Assembly (NCBI GenBank): GCA_022478985.1
Contig: JAKSZP010014519.1
Location: 1-64,000 of the forward strand
From: Massospora cicadina
Taxonomy: Eukaryota; Entomophthoromycota; Entomophthoromycetes; Entomophthorales; Entomophthoraceae
Direction: 5' to 3'
DNA: 64,000 bases
Shown: positions 54,061 to 64,000 of the stretch, one piece after another
How positions within the stretch are numbered: the first letter of the stretch is position 1
Layout of the letters: each line of letters begins with the position of its first letter
The notes under the pieces: generated by a model
The model's input: only the letters and a program-made list of their open reading frames with translations
Databases searched by the model: none
What the model was told of the DNA's origin: nothing
Program-made: the position numbers and the translations under genes

Positions 54061-54669
54061 GGGAAGTAGCCTGACTAATCAAAAATGAGGAGCACACTTT
54101 AGGATTTTCATCATAATTGTTAATTATCAGGGTAGCTCCTAATTATTTGTGGGCAGCTGAATTGGGGATTCATGAGAGGGCTCAACTCAAATAAATTAGG
54201 AGCCTAGAATCGACTATTTTAAAATAATTAAAACCACAGCAGAAACTAAAAATCAGGGGGTTAATCAGCATCCATCCTTGATACCTTAGTTTCTAATTTT
54301 GGGACTTCACTCTCTTCAGAGTTGTTAGGGGGGAATCACATTATCAGGTCGGCCTGCATTAGTTAGGATGCACAAGGGGCTCAAAGAAGAAGCTGATGGC
54401 TTCAAAAGGCTCCTTGTTGGACAGCATAAAGTTGAAAAATAATCTTGCAATAGGTTCAGAGGTCCCAATAGAACATAACCCAAAAATAGGTGGTTTAGCG
54501 GTTCCACTCAAGGGTTGTCCTTAGGCCAACCATCTTTTGCAGCTCCTTGGGAGCTCAGCTCAGCGCAAATAAGTGGTTGGCACTTGTGGCTGACTAGAAC
54601 CAGTGACAATAAGCCATTTTCTAACTAAATTCTTCTCCAAGTGGAGGTGGAACTCAGGGGTATACAATG
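54061..54669 (-). pseudogene. Possible leader/gag remnant read from the minus-strand primer site
   Basis: Leftward from the primer-like site at 54670 the minus strand has protein-like text with stops: MAYCHWF near 54610, KELQKMVGLRTTLEWNR, then PLNHLFLGYVLLGPLNLLQD in 54507-54325. This would fit a gag start of a minus-strand element using the LTR at 54690 as its 5' LTR. No further domains follow. Confidence 0.3.
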
Positions 54670-54688
54670 GCCCCTGTAGTGAGCACCA
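54670..54688 (-). other. Primer-binding-site motif beside the LTR at 54690
   Basis: The minus strand reads TGGTGCTCACTACAGGGGC, one base from the LTR start (TGTCAGG on the plus strand). It matches the primer site of element E at 18 of 19 positions and that of D at 17 of 19. Its complement ends GAGCACCA. Confidence 0.75.
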
Positions 54689-55199
54689 CTGTCAGGATTT
54701 CTGGCCGCTTAGGGTGCTCGCATGGTGCAGGCTCAGAATCCCAACAAGGGCAGGTGTTGGAGGCTCAGTCCTTCACCCTGCCCAAGAGAAAGGGGGCCAA
54801 AGTCACCAATGTTTTCCAACCTCAACCATTGTTAGATTAGGTTTTTGAGAGTAATATATATTAAACTAATTATAGTAAAAAACAGGAAATTATATAAATA
54901 ATATTATAGGTAATGAGAGAATACTTTTATTAGAGGACCCTCGCCATAATTAAAGGGCTAAGGCTATTACTGGGGTTAAGAGAATTTAAAAAAGGTCTTG
55001 GGAAAATACTAAAATAGGGCAAAATCTAATTTCTAGGTAAAACTTTTCTCTCTCGTTGCAATCACTTTTTCAAATTATTCAATTCAAGTCTGATTCTAGT
55101 TTGATAATCTCATAGAGGAGATTAGTCTGCGCCCATGTCAGGGAGCAGTTGGGAAAGTAAGGTAAGAGGAGCAGGTGGTAGGCCCGCAGCCACAAACGT

Positions 55200-56475
55200 T
55201 TGAAAATGCCCCAGAGAAACAGGCGGAATAGACAAAGATTTTAAAAACTGGCGGTCACTATCTCCCCAGAAATCCTCGCTTGGCAAGTATGATGCAACCA
55301 GTACATCACCACGCTGCACTCCCAACCACTCTCGTCAGTGGAATACGGTATCTGTGTGTTTCTGGACATCCAACAAACAGCTCTATGGGAAAAATTTTGT
55401 GGGGATGTGCATATTTTTTCCTGACTGCAGTGTACATCGCACCTCACTCCATGTCATGTGGTTGGCTGAACCTCAGGTTTGAAAACAAGGAGGCAGCAGA
55501 CAAAGCTTCTGTGATGTGCGTAGTGATTGACCCCCCCAAAGGGCAACAGGTCATCAAAACCAAACGCACCAGATGGACAAAATCCAACCAAATTTTCCTC
55601 ACGTTTAACTTTTTGCCTACTACGGTAAAACATGCCATTTTGAGCAGCACCTGAAAGATGGTCTCACCGTATATGGCGAAATACAATCTTTTAAAATGCA
55701 ACGCTTTATGCTGATGCCACACCTGTGTACCAGCAAAGCCATCGCAGTTCTGACCCCAACTGAGGAGATTGCAAAGGACCTAACCCAGATCCCACACTCC
55801 ACATATATCAATATTGAAGGGCATACCACCCACCCTTTCCGGGTAACCATAGACAGCGCGCCCCACATCTGCACCCACTGTGACGCGTTCAGCCATAAGG
55901 TACATGCATGCCCCACCAAGGAGGGCATCACATTCCAAGAGCACCCCTCGTCAGCCATGGACAGTGGAGAGGCGCACTACAAACCAACCGCAAGCATCAA
56001 AGAGGCTTTCTCATGGGGAGCACAAGGCTGCTACCTACTTGTAAAACCTATTTACCTGCAAGAGCGGAAGAAGGCCAAGCAGGCCCGCAGCAAAGGAAGT
56101 GGCCAAAGTCACCACCGCTATCCCACACTCCTAATGCCAGGAGGACATCAAAACCTTTGCAGCGGAAGCAACTCGGGAATCCATCAAACAATTGATTGGG
56201 AAGCCCATGCCGATTGGGCCACCCAATCTGAGAATCAGATGGGTGACTTGATCTCACCTGATCTTTGCAACCAAGCTCCAGTTGAAACTGATCTGGGGTC
56301 CAACCTACCTGAAAATTTTTTTGAACTGATCATTGGTGTACCAAACTCATCTGCACCACAAAAAATTTGTTTGATGTCGGGGAAACAAAAAGTGAAGGCA
56401 AAAGCCAATGCAACCTTTTTGCTAAAATTAACAAAACTACTGATAGCATTGCTGAAAACACTCGCGCTGCTGTGA
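55200..56475 (+). pseudogene. LINE3 ORF1 (CCHC)
   Basis: Frames near 55220-55440 hold the N-terminal part (…CNQYITTLHSQPLSSVEYGI…). The frame 55280-55654 has GWLNLRFENKEAADKASVMC and SNQIFLTFNFLPTTVKHAIL. The frame 55696-56475 (259 codons) has FMLMPHLCTSKAIAVLTPTE, the intact knuckle ICTHCDAFSHKVHACPTKEG (about 55867-55926) and the tail ending KQKVKAKANATF. A one-base shift at about 55650 breaks it. Confidence 0.78.
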
Positions 56476-56540
56476 AGGCCCATGGGGATCTAGAGGAGGC
56501 TAGTGGGCCCAGGTTCCCACCCCCTCGCACCTAAGGTGTG

Positions 56541-57360
56541 ATGGGGGAAAACTTCACTTTAGGGATGTTGAATATCGCCAGACTCAAGGCCTCGCCATCC
56601 CAGGCTAGGAAACTGAGTTTTTTACAAAAAAATTTACCTGTGGATATCCTGGCCATCCAGGAGTCCCACTGTCCACAAGGTTCCGAGGATGCTTAGAAAA
56701 CCATGCTCCTCCCATCCCTATCCTTTTGGTCAAAGCACTGTGGGGTACTAGTTTGGAGAAAATAATTTTTTTCAAATTTTTATTATCGGAATCCTTCCTC
56801 AATGGCTGAGTCCTTGTTGTCACTTTCTCGTGGGCTGACGTGATGCATGCTATCATTAACATCTATGCCCCAATCTGTGCATGAGAGTGTCAGGAATTTT
56901 TCTCGTCAGTCAAATCCCTCCAATTACCCCCAGACCCTTTCATAGTTGGCAACATGAACTGTTGGCTAAACACACCCATGGACCATTGGCCTTCCTCCTC
57001 CCACACCCCAGGGTCACATAGAACTTCGCGTTTTAAAGGCCACCTTTGGGTTAATGGATGCTCTGCAGCGGCAAGCCCCGCTGCTCAAAAACATGACACG
57101 CCCCAATGTCCACATCGGCCAATTAAGGTCATTGACCTGCATTGACCTTATCCTTACACCAGCGAAATTCCAACCCCGCATTTCCCACTTCAAAACAACA
57201 AAAATTGAATTCTCTGACCATCAGCTGGTCTCAATAACCTACCACCTACCTGTCACAGTGGCTAAGGCCCCACATTGGTGCAAACTCCGCCCTCCCAAAC
57301 TTGTGTCACCAGGATTTTCCACTTGGGTGGAATCATCAACTTTGGCAAAGGTTTGTTAAA
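56541..57360 (+). pseudogene. LINE3 APE-type endonuclease
   Basis: From ATG at 56541: MGENFTLGMLNIARLKASPS, then VDILAIQESHCPQ with the catalytic Glu, a broken middle, then VGNMNCWLN (Asp of G-D-x-N changed to Asn), and in 57054-57359 CIDLILTPAKF and EFSDHQLVSITYHLP. Here the D-to-N change would weaken metal binding. Confidence 0.75.
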
Positions 57361-57879
57361 CCGTTTTGCGCGGACCCCATCTCCACATGGTCAAACTTTA
57401 AATAGGATACCATCCGCCACTCTCGCCACCTCTCCTCCCAGCGCTCATGAGCCACATCACCTGTCATTTCGCGCGCTCTGGCAGAGTTGGCACACTTGGA
57501 GTCCAACATCTCAGCTACAGGCTACAGCCCTGCATGATGCCAGAAGTGAGTGGAAGCAGCTGCCCACCTCAACGCGCTTGAAAGGCAACACAAACATTGG
57601 GTTTGTGTTCAGTACAGGACTAAACGCATTACATAGGGCGACAAGTGCACTGCATATTTTGTTAAAAAAATTTCCACACCACGCCAGAGCGTGGCCTACA
57701 CAGGTGCGAAGATTGGATGATTCCATCGTGGATACGCCAGTCAAAGTGGCAATTGAAATACAAAAGTATTACTCCAAGTTATACCAATCTTATCCAATTC
57801 AGCCATCCAATATGCAGAATTTTTTGACCAAACCCACATCCGCACAATTTTCAGATATCCAGAAATAATTAATTTGATT
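57361..57879 (+). pseudogene. LINE3 linker between endonuclease and reverse transcriptase
   Basis: The frame 57275-57868 is open for 197 codons across it (…RALWQSWHTWSPTSQLQATA… to …MQNFLTKPTSAQFSDIQK). No catalytic motif is expected in this spacer; it is Thr/Ser/His-rich. Confidence 0.55.
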
Positions 57880-59180
57880 ACTCTGAATGAACTATGGACA
57901 GCCATCCGTGATGCAACAAATTGGAAATGTCCAGGCCCAGATGGCATTCCATATGAATTCTATAAGAAAGTACTTCAAATATATATCCCCACTGCTGCTT
58001 GCCTCACTTAACCTGAGCCTTCTGGAAACGTGCCTCCTACCAGGAGGACAAAAGGCCTTCACTGTCACACTCTTCAAGAAAGGGGACAACCTAGACTTAG
58101 CCAACTGGCGCCCCATTTCTTTAACTAACACGGATACAAAAATTCTAACGAAAATCATGGCTAACCGAATAGGAATTGTAGAATCTGTTATCATCTCCCC
58201 AGAACAATTTGGTTTCATACCCAGAAGGTCGATTTGGGACAACATGCACTCTGCGGCTAATGCATGCCAGTACACAGCCTCTGGGGCACTTGTAATCTTG
58301 GACCAACAGAAGGCCTATGATAGAGTAAACTAAGAATACCTCAGAGCCTGCTTCACAAGTTTCGCCTCCCCCTCACTTAATCAATTGGGTGTTATTGCTC
58401 ACGGAATCTGCAACAAAGGCAGTATGTGGCTCTGGCTTCCTCACGGAAGTAGTTTCCCTCAAAGGGGCCTACGCCAAGGGGACCCCCTTACCCACTCTTA
58501 TATAACTTCAGCCTTGACCTACTACTTCAGAACTTTTAATGCCCGCCTCAATGGGGTCCATGTACCAGGCCAAGCCCCAGTCAAGATGATGGCGTTTGCA
58601 GATGACTGTGTGGTTGGGTTGTTTAATAATAAAGACGAACGTGCACTTGAAGCTCTCATCTAGGAGAAAACCTGGGTAAGTGATGCAGCACTGAACGCTT
58701 CTAAAACCGAAATCATCCTCCTTGGTCGGTATCAAACCTGCTGGGCTCCAGCAACCAGTGCCCAGCCTTGCCCATCTGCACGTACACGTGCTCGCCCTCC
58801 CAGCTCACCCCACACCGCCCCACTAGTGCTCCCCTTCGTGCCACGCCCTACCATAGGGCTGGTCCGCCATCTGGGCGTGTGGGTGGAGGCAGGCGGGTAC
58901 GCTTCAGCAGTAATGGAAAGTCATATTCTAGACAACGTGATGAAGCGCATCGCCTCCCCTCAGAGCCGACCCTACTTCCCTTACTGCAGGGTTGTTTTAG
59001 CCAACTCTATGTTCCTCTCCAAAGTCTGGTTTGGAGCCCACGCCATCCCCTTCTCCCCAAGCTTTTTCAAATCCTTGTATGCCCTTCTGCAAGGATGGCT
59101 TTGGTCAGGAAGCCCACCACCAGTACGGTTAGAGGTCATGTTTGGCCCTCATCATCATGGTGGCATGGGCCTGCTTGATT
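57880..59180 (+). pseudogene. LINE3 reverse transcriptase
   Basis: The frame 57887-58333 includes NTDTKILTKIMANRIGIVES and QFGFIPRRSIWDNMHSAANA, then LVILDQQKAYDRVN. The frame 58385-58663 includes FPQRGLRQGDPLTHSYI and MMAFADDCVVGLFNNKDERA with FADD at 58595-58606. The frame 58826-59542 starts with the thumb (HLGVWVEAGGYASAVMESHI…). Only a few breaks separate the boxes. Confidence 0.82.
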
Positions 59181-60200
59181 TCAAATCTCATGTTGCCAAG
59201 TTCCTGGGCACCTGGATTGCGGCCGTCACCGCCCCTACGCTCCCTTCCCAACGCTGGTCCCGCGCGGCCCAATACAATTTCTCCTGCGCCTTGGGCCTTA
59301 ACAATCCATTGAACCTTCACTCCTTGATGAATACCTGGCTTCACACCCATCGGCCACAGGTCCTCATGGGACTAAAACCCACTACAAACGAATCCTCCTC
59401 TCCATGCGGAGCGCTGAGTGGAAATATGTATCAGCGGACACACAGCCCAGAGAGGCCGCCCCTCTCCTCAGTTCACACAAGAGGTACAGGGGCTACCCAT
59501 TCAAGATGGCGTGATCCCCACTCGACCCCATGTCTTATCTAGGGTTGACTACCTGGATATAATGGACATCCCTTACTCCATTAAACTCAGAAGACTATTT
59601 GGAAATACGCACACCATCCTCTGTTGCAGCCTCAAATCTGTTCCCTTGTGTGGCGCTGCCTGAGGCGGGTGTACCATATGGCTGAGCGCTCTAACGCTTT
59701 ACACTCATCCTGCGTTGTGTGTGGCCAGTATGGAACGCTGTTCCACCACATGGAGAAGTGTCCTACCTCTAGAGTGATATGGCGTGAAGTTAAAGTCATC
59801 TTGGCCAGGATCAATCGCATCCCTTCAGTCTGTCAAGAGATATGTTTGCTTTATCAATGGCTTACCCCCTTCCACCCTCCCTCCGTGCTCTGATGGTTGA
59901 AATCGCCATGTAAACCATCCACAAGATTGTCTTGGATGCCATCACAGACTCCACCCCCACCCTCCCAGAAGCTGTCCACAGATTTGGTCTCATTTGGTGG
60001 ACCACTTTCAGGCGTGGATGTTTGGATACCTCTCACCGCGTCTCTGACAGCTGGTCTCCTCCTGGTTCACAGTTTGGTTCATCAAATCAGATTCTTTCCT
60101 CCACAAGTGTTCAATTGTGGCTACGGCCTCCTCACACGTTCCCTCCCCCTCCCCATAGTGGCGTTCTCGCTGGCAACAAGAGATATCTTCGCTTCTCTGG
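59181..60200 (+). pseudogene. LINE3 C-terminal region with zinc finger
   Basis: The frame 59624-59893 holds HSSCVVCGQYGTLFHHMEKC PTSRVIW, a C-x2-C-x7-H-x4-C finger. Upstream, GGMGLLDFKSHVAKFLGTWI is the conserved 'GGlGl.d' box. The tail is rich in Pro, Ser and Trp and ends near 60200, before the terminal AATAAA. Confidence 0.7.
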
Positions 60201-60620
60201 GGTGCCTTCCCTGTTCTTTTTTGTTTCCTTTGGGTCAAATTTGGATTTGCCCATCCCATGGTCGGCCTTCCTCACAATAAATTTAAATTTAATTTCTAGG
60301 TAAAAAACACTCATCATCAATTGCTGATTATGATAATATTAAATTTAAAATCAATAATAGCAAATTTATGATAGATTATCCTTGGCATTAGTTGCTGGTA
60401 ATCCTAGAATTGTACTCTATATTGGTATTAAGCTTTGATAGGTTATGGGGGTAATTTTACATAAAATATTAGTAATAATTATTAGGGCAATCCTCGACAC
60501 TTTGGATTAGCCTAACATAAGTTAATGGGGAGCACAATTTGGCATCTTCCAATATTAAAATATCACCAAGTTGCATTCCAAGAAATAAGCTTCACCCTAA
60601 AAAGGATGATGCCTGACAAG

Positions 60621-60639
60621 TGGCGCTCATTGCTGTGAT
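60621..60639 (+). other. Primer-binding-site-like motif of element F
   Basis: TGGCGCTCATTGCTGTGAT follows the LTR end CCTGACA by AG, the same spacing as in D. It agrees with TGGTGCTCACTACAGGGGC mainly in the first 13 bases, so it is a weak match. Confidence 0.45.
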
Positions 60640-60731
60640 AGCAGGTGGTGACAATACCGAGCAGGGGAACAGCCCCAATCCTTAAAATTGATTAAAACAA
60701 TTACTGGCCTACCAGAAACACTGAAATAATT

Positions 60732-62690
60732 ATGTCTCAGATCAATTGTAACAATGTACCCATTATTACCTACCCAGACAAACCCATTTCTTATGAGGAA
60801 CTGGAGTGTTAAGAACAGCGACTTTTAAGAGGTTATTGAATGGGGCAAGGACCTGCAGACAACTGAAGCAATTTATTCTATCATCAACGTCAAAAAGTTT
60901 GTTGTATGCGAGATATCTGGCTCACCATCAAATGAGTGAGCTTTACTAAGACACAGATTAGTTGGGATCAAGAACATCGCCCAATACTTCATTGAGTTCA
61001 TACATCCCACCTACATAAATTCTCAAATGACTATCACCCATTATTATATGGCCACCACTTAGTTAGTATATCTCACAAAACTCCAGACAAGCGGCTCAGA
61101 TACTAAATGAATGATAGGAGTAATTTGGAAATTTCCGTTCTAGATTAGAGAAAAGCACAACTTGGTCAACTGGGACAATAATCTAGTAATGGATTTAGCG
61201 CAAGAGCTGAACAAAAGATTGCGTTCTGTATCAAAAAGCTTTCTTGAAGTAAAGAGGAGTTACTGAAGCTTGGTTCAACAACATAGCCAAGGTCCATTAT
61301 GCGGGCTTTGGAATTCATGAGTTCTATCCACAAAAGCCAAGAAGAACAACTAAACAATAGTAGCAAATTACGTAATCAGTATTAGCGACTGAGCGCCCAA
61401 ATTTCTAAAATGAAAGATGAATTACAGAAGAAATCAACTACTGGTGAACCAAGGTTAATGGTCTGCAAATTGGAAAATAAGAAATATCAAGACTTTGTAA
61501 ATCAATTGAACCTTCATATTGGTAATCTCAATGAAGATGTTACCTCCATCAGTGAATTAAATTATTGATTTACATGGGGAAGTGAACATATTCATAAAAT
61601 TAATCAATAATAAAGATTAAAGTAAATTTGTCTGATTTTACAAACAACTAGCAAAATTGAGATAATTGAGAAATTGAAGGTGAATAATAGGAAATGTGTT
61701 GATGGGAAGAAAATATTGATTGTCAGATTAAAGAGTTGGACAATGGCTAAAGCCAGTATAGCCAAAATGATTTGACTGGGATCCTTATGGGTACTATGAG
61801 GATGAAGATTCATAAACGTATATTGAAGTTGACCCTGGGTCACATCAGCAAATGCCTAGCAATGTATTTGCTTTGTCAAATCCAATTTTTTACTCATGGT
61901 GCAGTAACTCAGCGCCTGAGACACCCAGGCCAAATCAGAAGAGAAGCAAATACAATCAACCTGAGCAGGAGAATGATAATTACAAACATGCAAACCTGTC
62001 TGCTTTTGATAAAAATAGTAGCGTGGTCATTTTAATTCTAAAATTTAAAATGGCCATGTATGGCGCTAGTGACCGCAACAAATTAGCTACTATCATCAAA
62101 TGATTAGCTGAATAGAGTATTAAATTATTCATGCAACACTTGGATAAAATCCAGACATATGCTGAAGTCAAAGAGGCCGTACTTTGCAAATAAAAGTCTG
62201 AAATGTCAACAAAAAACCAAAAACGTGAAAATTGGCTGTAAGAAGGATGAAACAAATGTCAAATTTGCAGATCAATTTTATTGCAAAGCTCGAGTTCTCT
62301 TAGGCATAAAGTCCATAATCAATTATGATGGCAAATTGCATTGCAACTTGCAGTGTAACCTTATCTAAATTTAGCAAATATTTTTTCCCAGCTTCATTAA
62401 AGCTTTGTGGTTTCAAGGTTGGTTGAATAAATATGCCAGTGCGCACAAAACTATGGTCCTTCTAATACTGATTACAAAGCAGGACCTGAAGTATCTGCAG
62501 GGAAACCCTTTGAAAATAACAAAAAGACTTTCAGCGATCCGCCTGTTAAAACTGAGTATCCCAAAAACACCAAGCCACTACGCCCATAAAGCAAAATTAC
62601 TTTTTTCAATTGCAATTGTAAAGGGCAATATGCCTCTAGATGCCGCCAACGTTGCACTATTTTGTACTTTCAAATAATCGTCAGAAGGAG
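60732..62690 (+). pseudogene. gag: gag of element F
   Basis: From ATG at 60732: MSQINCNNVPIITYPDKPIS then YEELEC and a TAA. Shifted frames give IYSIINVKKFVVCEISGSPS near 60870, a charged stretch likely to be coiled coil (SKMKDELQKKS…CKLENKKYQDFVNQLNLHI, 61400-61530), an acidic/Tyr-rich part, and near 62595-62635 NCNCKGQYASRCR, a damaged CCHC knuckle with the His changed to Tyr. The gag layout is typical of this lineage. Confidence 0.55.
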
Positions 62691-63120
62691 GGAAAATATC
62701 AAGCACAATAAAATCATGACGTTCTATTGTTAAAAAGTCACTAGTCCCACCTGAATGGAACAATTATGCTGGCAACAAAGTCTTAATTATCTTTGAAACG
62801 AACTCAGTCTTAGTACTTAATGAAAACATAACTATTGTACATGCGGTGACCTGCTACTAGAAGAAGGTCAATAAACCTGAAGCAGTTGAGATACTAAACC
62901 GTAAGTGCAGTAATATAATTTCATAATATACCAGCTGAAGGTCCTAGTCATTAAACAGATACCTCGATTTTGAAGAGGGTAAGCATGGCCTTGCCTATTG
63001 ACAAGATATCAGAGAACACACTAGTTTAAATAATCCTTTTAAGCAATTCTTTATTTTTGGATTCTCATATTCACTTAGTAGATAAATTGATTCTTATCAC
63101 TCAGAGTATACTTTTACCTA
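62691..63120. other. Broken spacer between the gag knuckle and protease of F
   Basis: Frames are short and stop-rich; no motif is recognisable. By position it is the gag-protease linker. Confidence 0.35.
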
Positions 63121-63420
63121 ATATCTGATCAATAAAATCAAAGATGTAGCCATTATTAATAGCGGAGAACCCATAATTATGGTCTCAACTAATCTTGTCA
63201 CAAAGCTCAAAATTGCTTCTGACACTGACCATCACCAAGAATATGGGACAGCGGGCCTCAATAGCACCAAGTGTTAAGTAGCCTACAGCGCCTTGCCGCT
63301 GTGATTTGGTGCGCTTTTAGTAGCAGCACCTGCAATTGTGCTCTCAAATGCCAAATATGCATTCTTTTAATTGTAGGCGCTATTCTAAGAACTTATTAGA
63401 TTTAGTGCAATTTTAAGAGC
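63121..63420 (+). pseudogene. Aspartic protease of element F, catalytic Asp lost
   Basis: IINSGEPIIMVSTNLVTKLK then HHQEYGTAGLNSTK and APAIVLSNAKYAFF aligns with the A2 protease along its length. The active-site triad reads N-S-G: AAT at 63158-63160 in place of GAT. TAA and TGA codons interrupt the rest. Confidence 0.65.
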
Positions 63421-64000
63421 CCATGTTGACAATATTAGGACAATTAATCCCAATTTACTACTGTCACACTAATAAGCCTAACAGCTATTGTCAAAGTTTA
63501 TTAATAATTATGCCAAAAGGATAATATCAATTGGATACACTCAAAGAGGAAATCAAAGCTTAACATTGCCAACCACCATTAATGAAAATCAAAGGAAACT
63601 GCTAAGAGTGAACAAGGACGCAATAATAACTCCAGGTCATTAACTGGTTATGATTTTTGGCACTTCACTGGGCATCCCAGAAGGATTATATAGGGAGGTC
63701 TTACCGCTTTGAAAATGTTCTTTGGTGGAACTCAGTGTAGCACCTGGCATACTATTATCAGAACAAAGCGAAACTGACCTCTTATTGGAAAATTTACCCA
63801 ACCATAATATTAAGGTCAAAAAACATCAAGTAGTTGCCTTAATGCATTTGGTTCCAAAGAATAAATTATTATCAGCTGTAGAATTTGGTGATTATCTGAG
63901 TTTGGATTACCTACTGATGGCATAGTCACATGCTGTAATTCTCCAATGATTGCTTACTGGATTATGTGAGCTGAAAAAAGATGAAACCTTTATTAGGTGA
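63421..64000 (+). pseudogene. Linker between protease and reverse transcriptase of F
   Basis: The frame 63722-63925 (VELSVAPGILLSEQSETDLL LENLPNHNIKVKKHQVVALM) resembles 5500-5680 of A2. It stops with a TAG at 63923-63925. The reverse transcriptase lies beyond the edge. Confidence 0.5.

Larger units (their letters stand above)
55043..60289 (+). mobile_element. LINE3: full-length non-LTR retrotransposon in the F LTR
   Basis: It is 5.25 kb with an exact 16-bp duplication, TAATTTCTAGGTAAAA, at 55027-55042 and 60290-60305. The 5' end is CTTTTCTCTCTCGTTGC and the 3' end CACAATAAATTTAAATTT. It is closely similar to LINE1 and less so to LINE2. The perfect duplication suggests it is the youngest insertion here. 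Confidence 0.92.
54690..60618. repeat. Right F-type LTR, split by LINE3
   Basis: The LTR starts TGTCAGGATTTCTGG and ends GATGCCTGACA, with LINE3 and its duplication inside; about 668 bp without it. The gag of F starts 114 bases after its right end, which makes it the 5' LTR of F on the plus strand. The motif on its left (54670-54688) would instead make it a minus-strand 5' LTR. Both readings cannot be simple. Confidence 0.75.
60619..64000 (+). mobile_element. Gypsy element F, left part, running off the window
   Basis: After the LTR end come a primer-like site, gag and protease on the plus strand, then the protease-RT linker up to the edge. Its protease and linker resemble A2, so it belongs to the same lineage and supplies the gag that A2 lacks. 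All frames are broken. Confidence 0.75.

Noticed and set aside
60732..64000. Plus-strand frames of F as a host gene
   Set aside because: The knuckle, the N-S-G protease site and the similarity to A2 place them in a Gypsy polyprotein.

Overview
The window reads as a block of repeat-rich, AT-rich eukaryotic DNA in which almost everything recognisable is a decayed retrotransposon. I see no intact cellular gene, tRNA, rRNA, CRISPR array or bacterial-type operon. A chromodomain Ty3/Gypsy element, several other Ty3/Gypsy families and a LINE family with a CCHC ORF1 fit a transposon-rich fungus best. A plant or other eukaryote is not excluded.

Layout, left to right. (1) 432-14187 is Gypsy element A (+). 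Its reverse transcriptase is split by a second Gypsy element, A2 (3797-10907, +, duplicated target CCTTA). The 3' LTR of A2 is itself split by an inverted solo LTR of a related subfamily (8776-9913). (2) 14188-15985 is unassigned DNA with a short coding remnant. (3) 15986-25523 is chromovirus B (+, duplicated target ATGTG). Its 5' LTR carries a 1.15 kb LTR-like insertion, and between that LTR and the protease lies an antisense zinc-knuckle gene, H. (4) 25529-26693 holds more coding remnant and a second, older H copy. (5) 26694-50146 is Gypsy element D (+). Its integrase is split by Gypsy element E (31555-48520, minus). E was then hit by two LINEs: LINE1 (33002-38263, minus) between its RNase H and integrase, and LINE2 (43151-48421, +) in its 5' LTR. 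(6) 51178-60618 holds two about 670 bp LTR copies around a 2.8 kb repeat-rich interior; the right copy contains LINE3 (55043-60289, +). (7) 60619-64000 is the gag and protease of Gypsy element F (+), which runs off the window.

Insertion boundaries were read from TG...CA ends, matching LTR pairs, target-site duplications and open coding domains that resume across each insertion. The relative order is clear: the H copy is older than D, D than E, and E than LINE1 and LINE2. D, E, F and A2 have similar proteases, and D, E and the LTR near 54.7 kb share a primer-binding site, so most of the window comes from one Gypsy lineage. No element has an intact coding region. Catalytic Asp, Glu or Gly codons are repeatedly lost by G-to-A change.

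The most unusual observations are: a 19-nt sequence ending in A residues, inserted at two unrelated sites with 14-15 bp target duplications; a collagen-like Gly-X-Y stretch in the gag of E; an LTR with primer-site-like motifs on both outer sides; the antisense H gene inside the chromovirus; a 22-codon tandem repeat; and a LINE family whose ORF1 appears fused in frame to its endonuclease.
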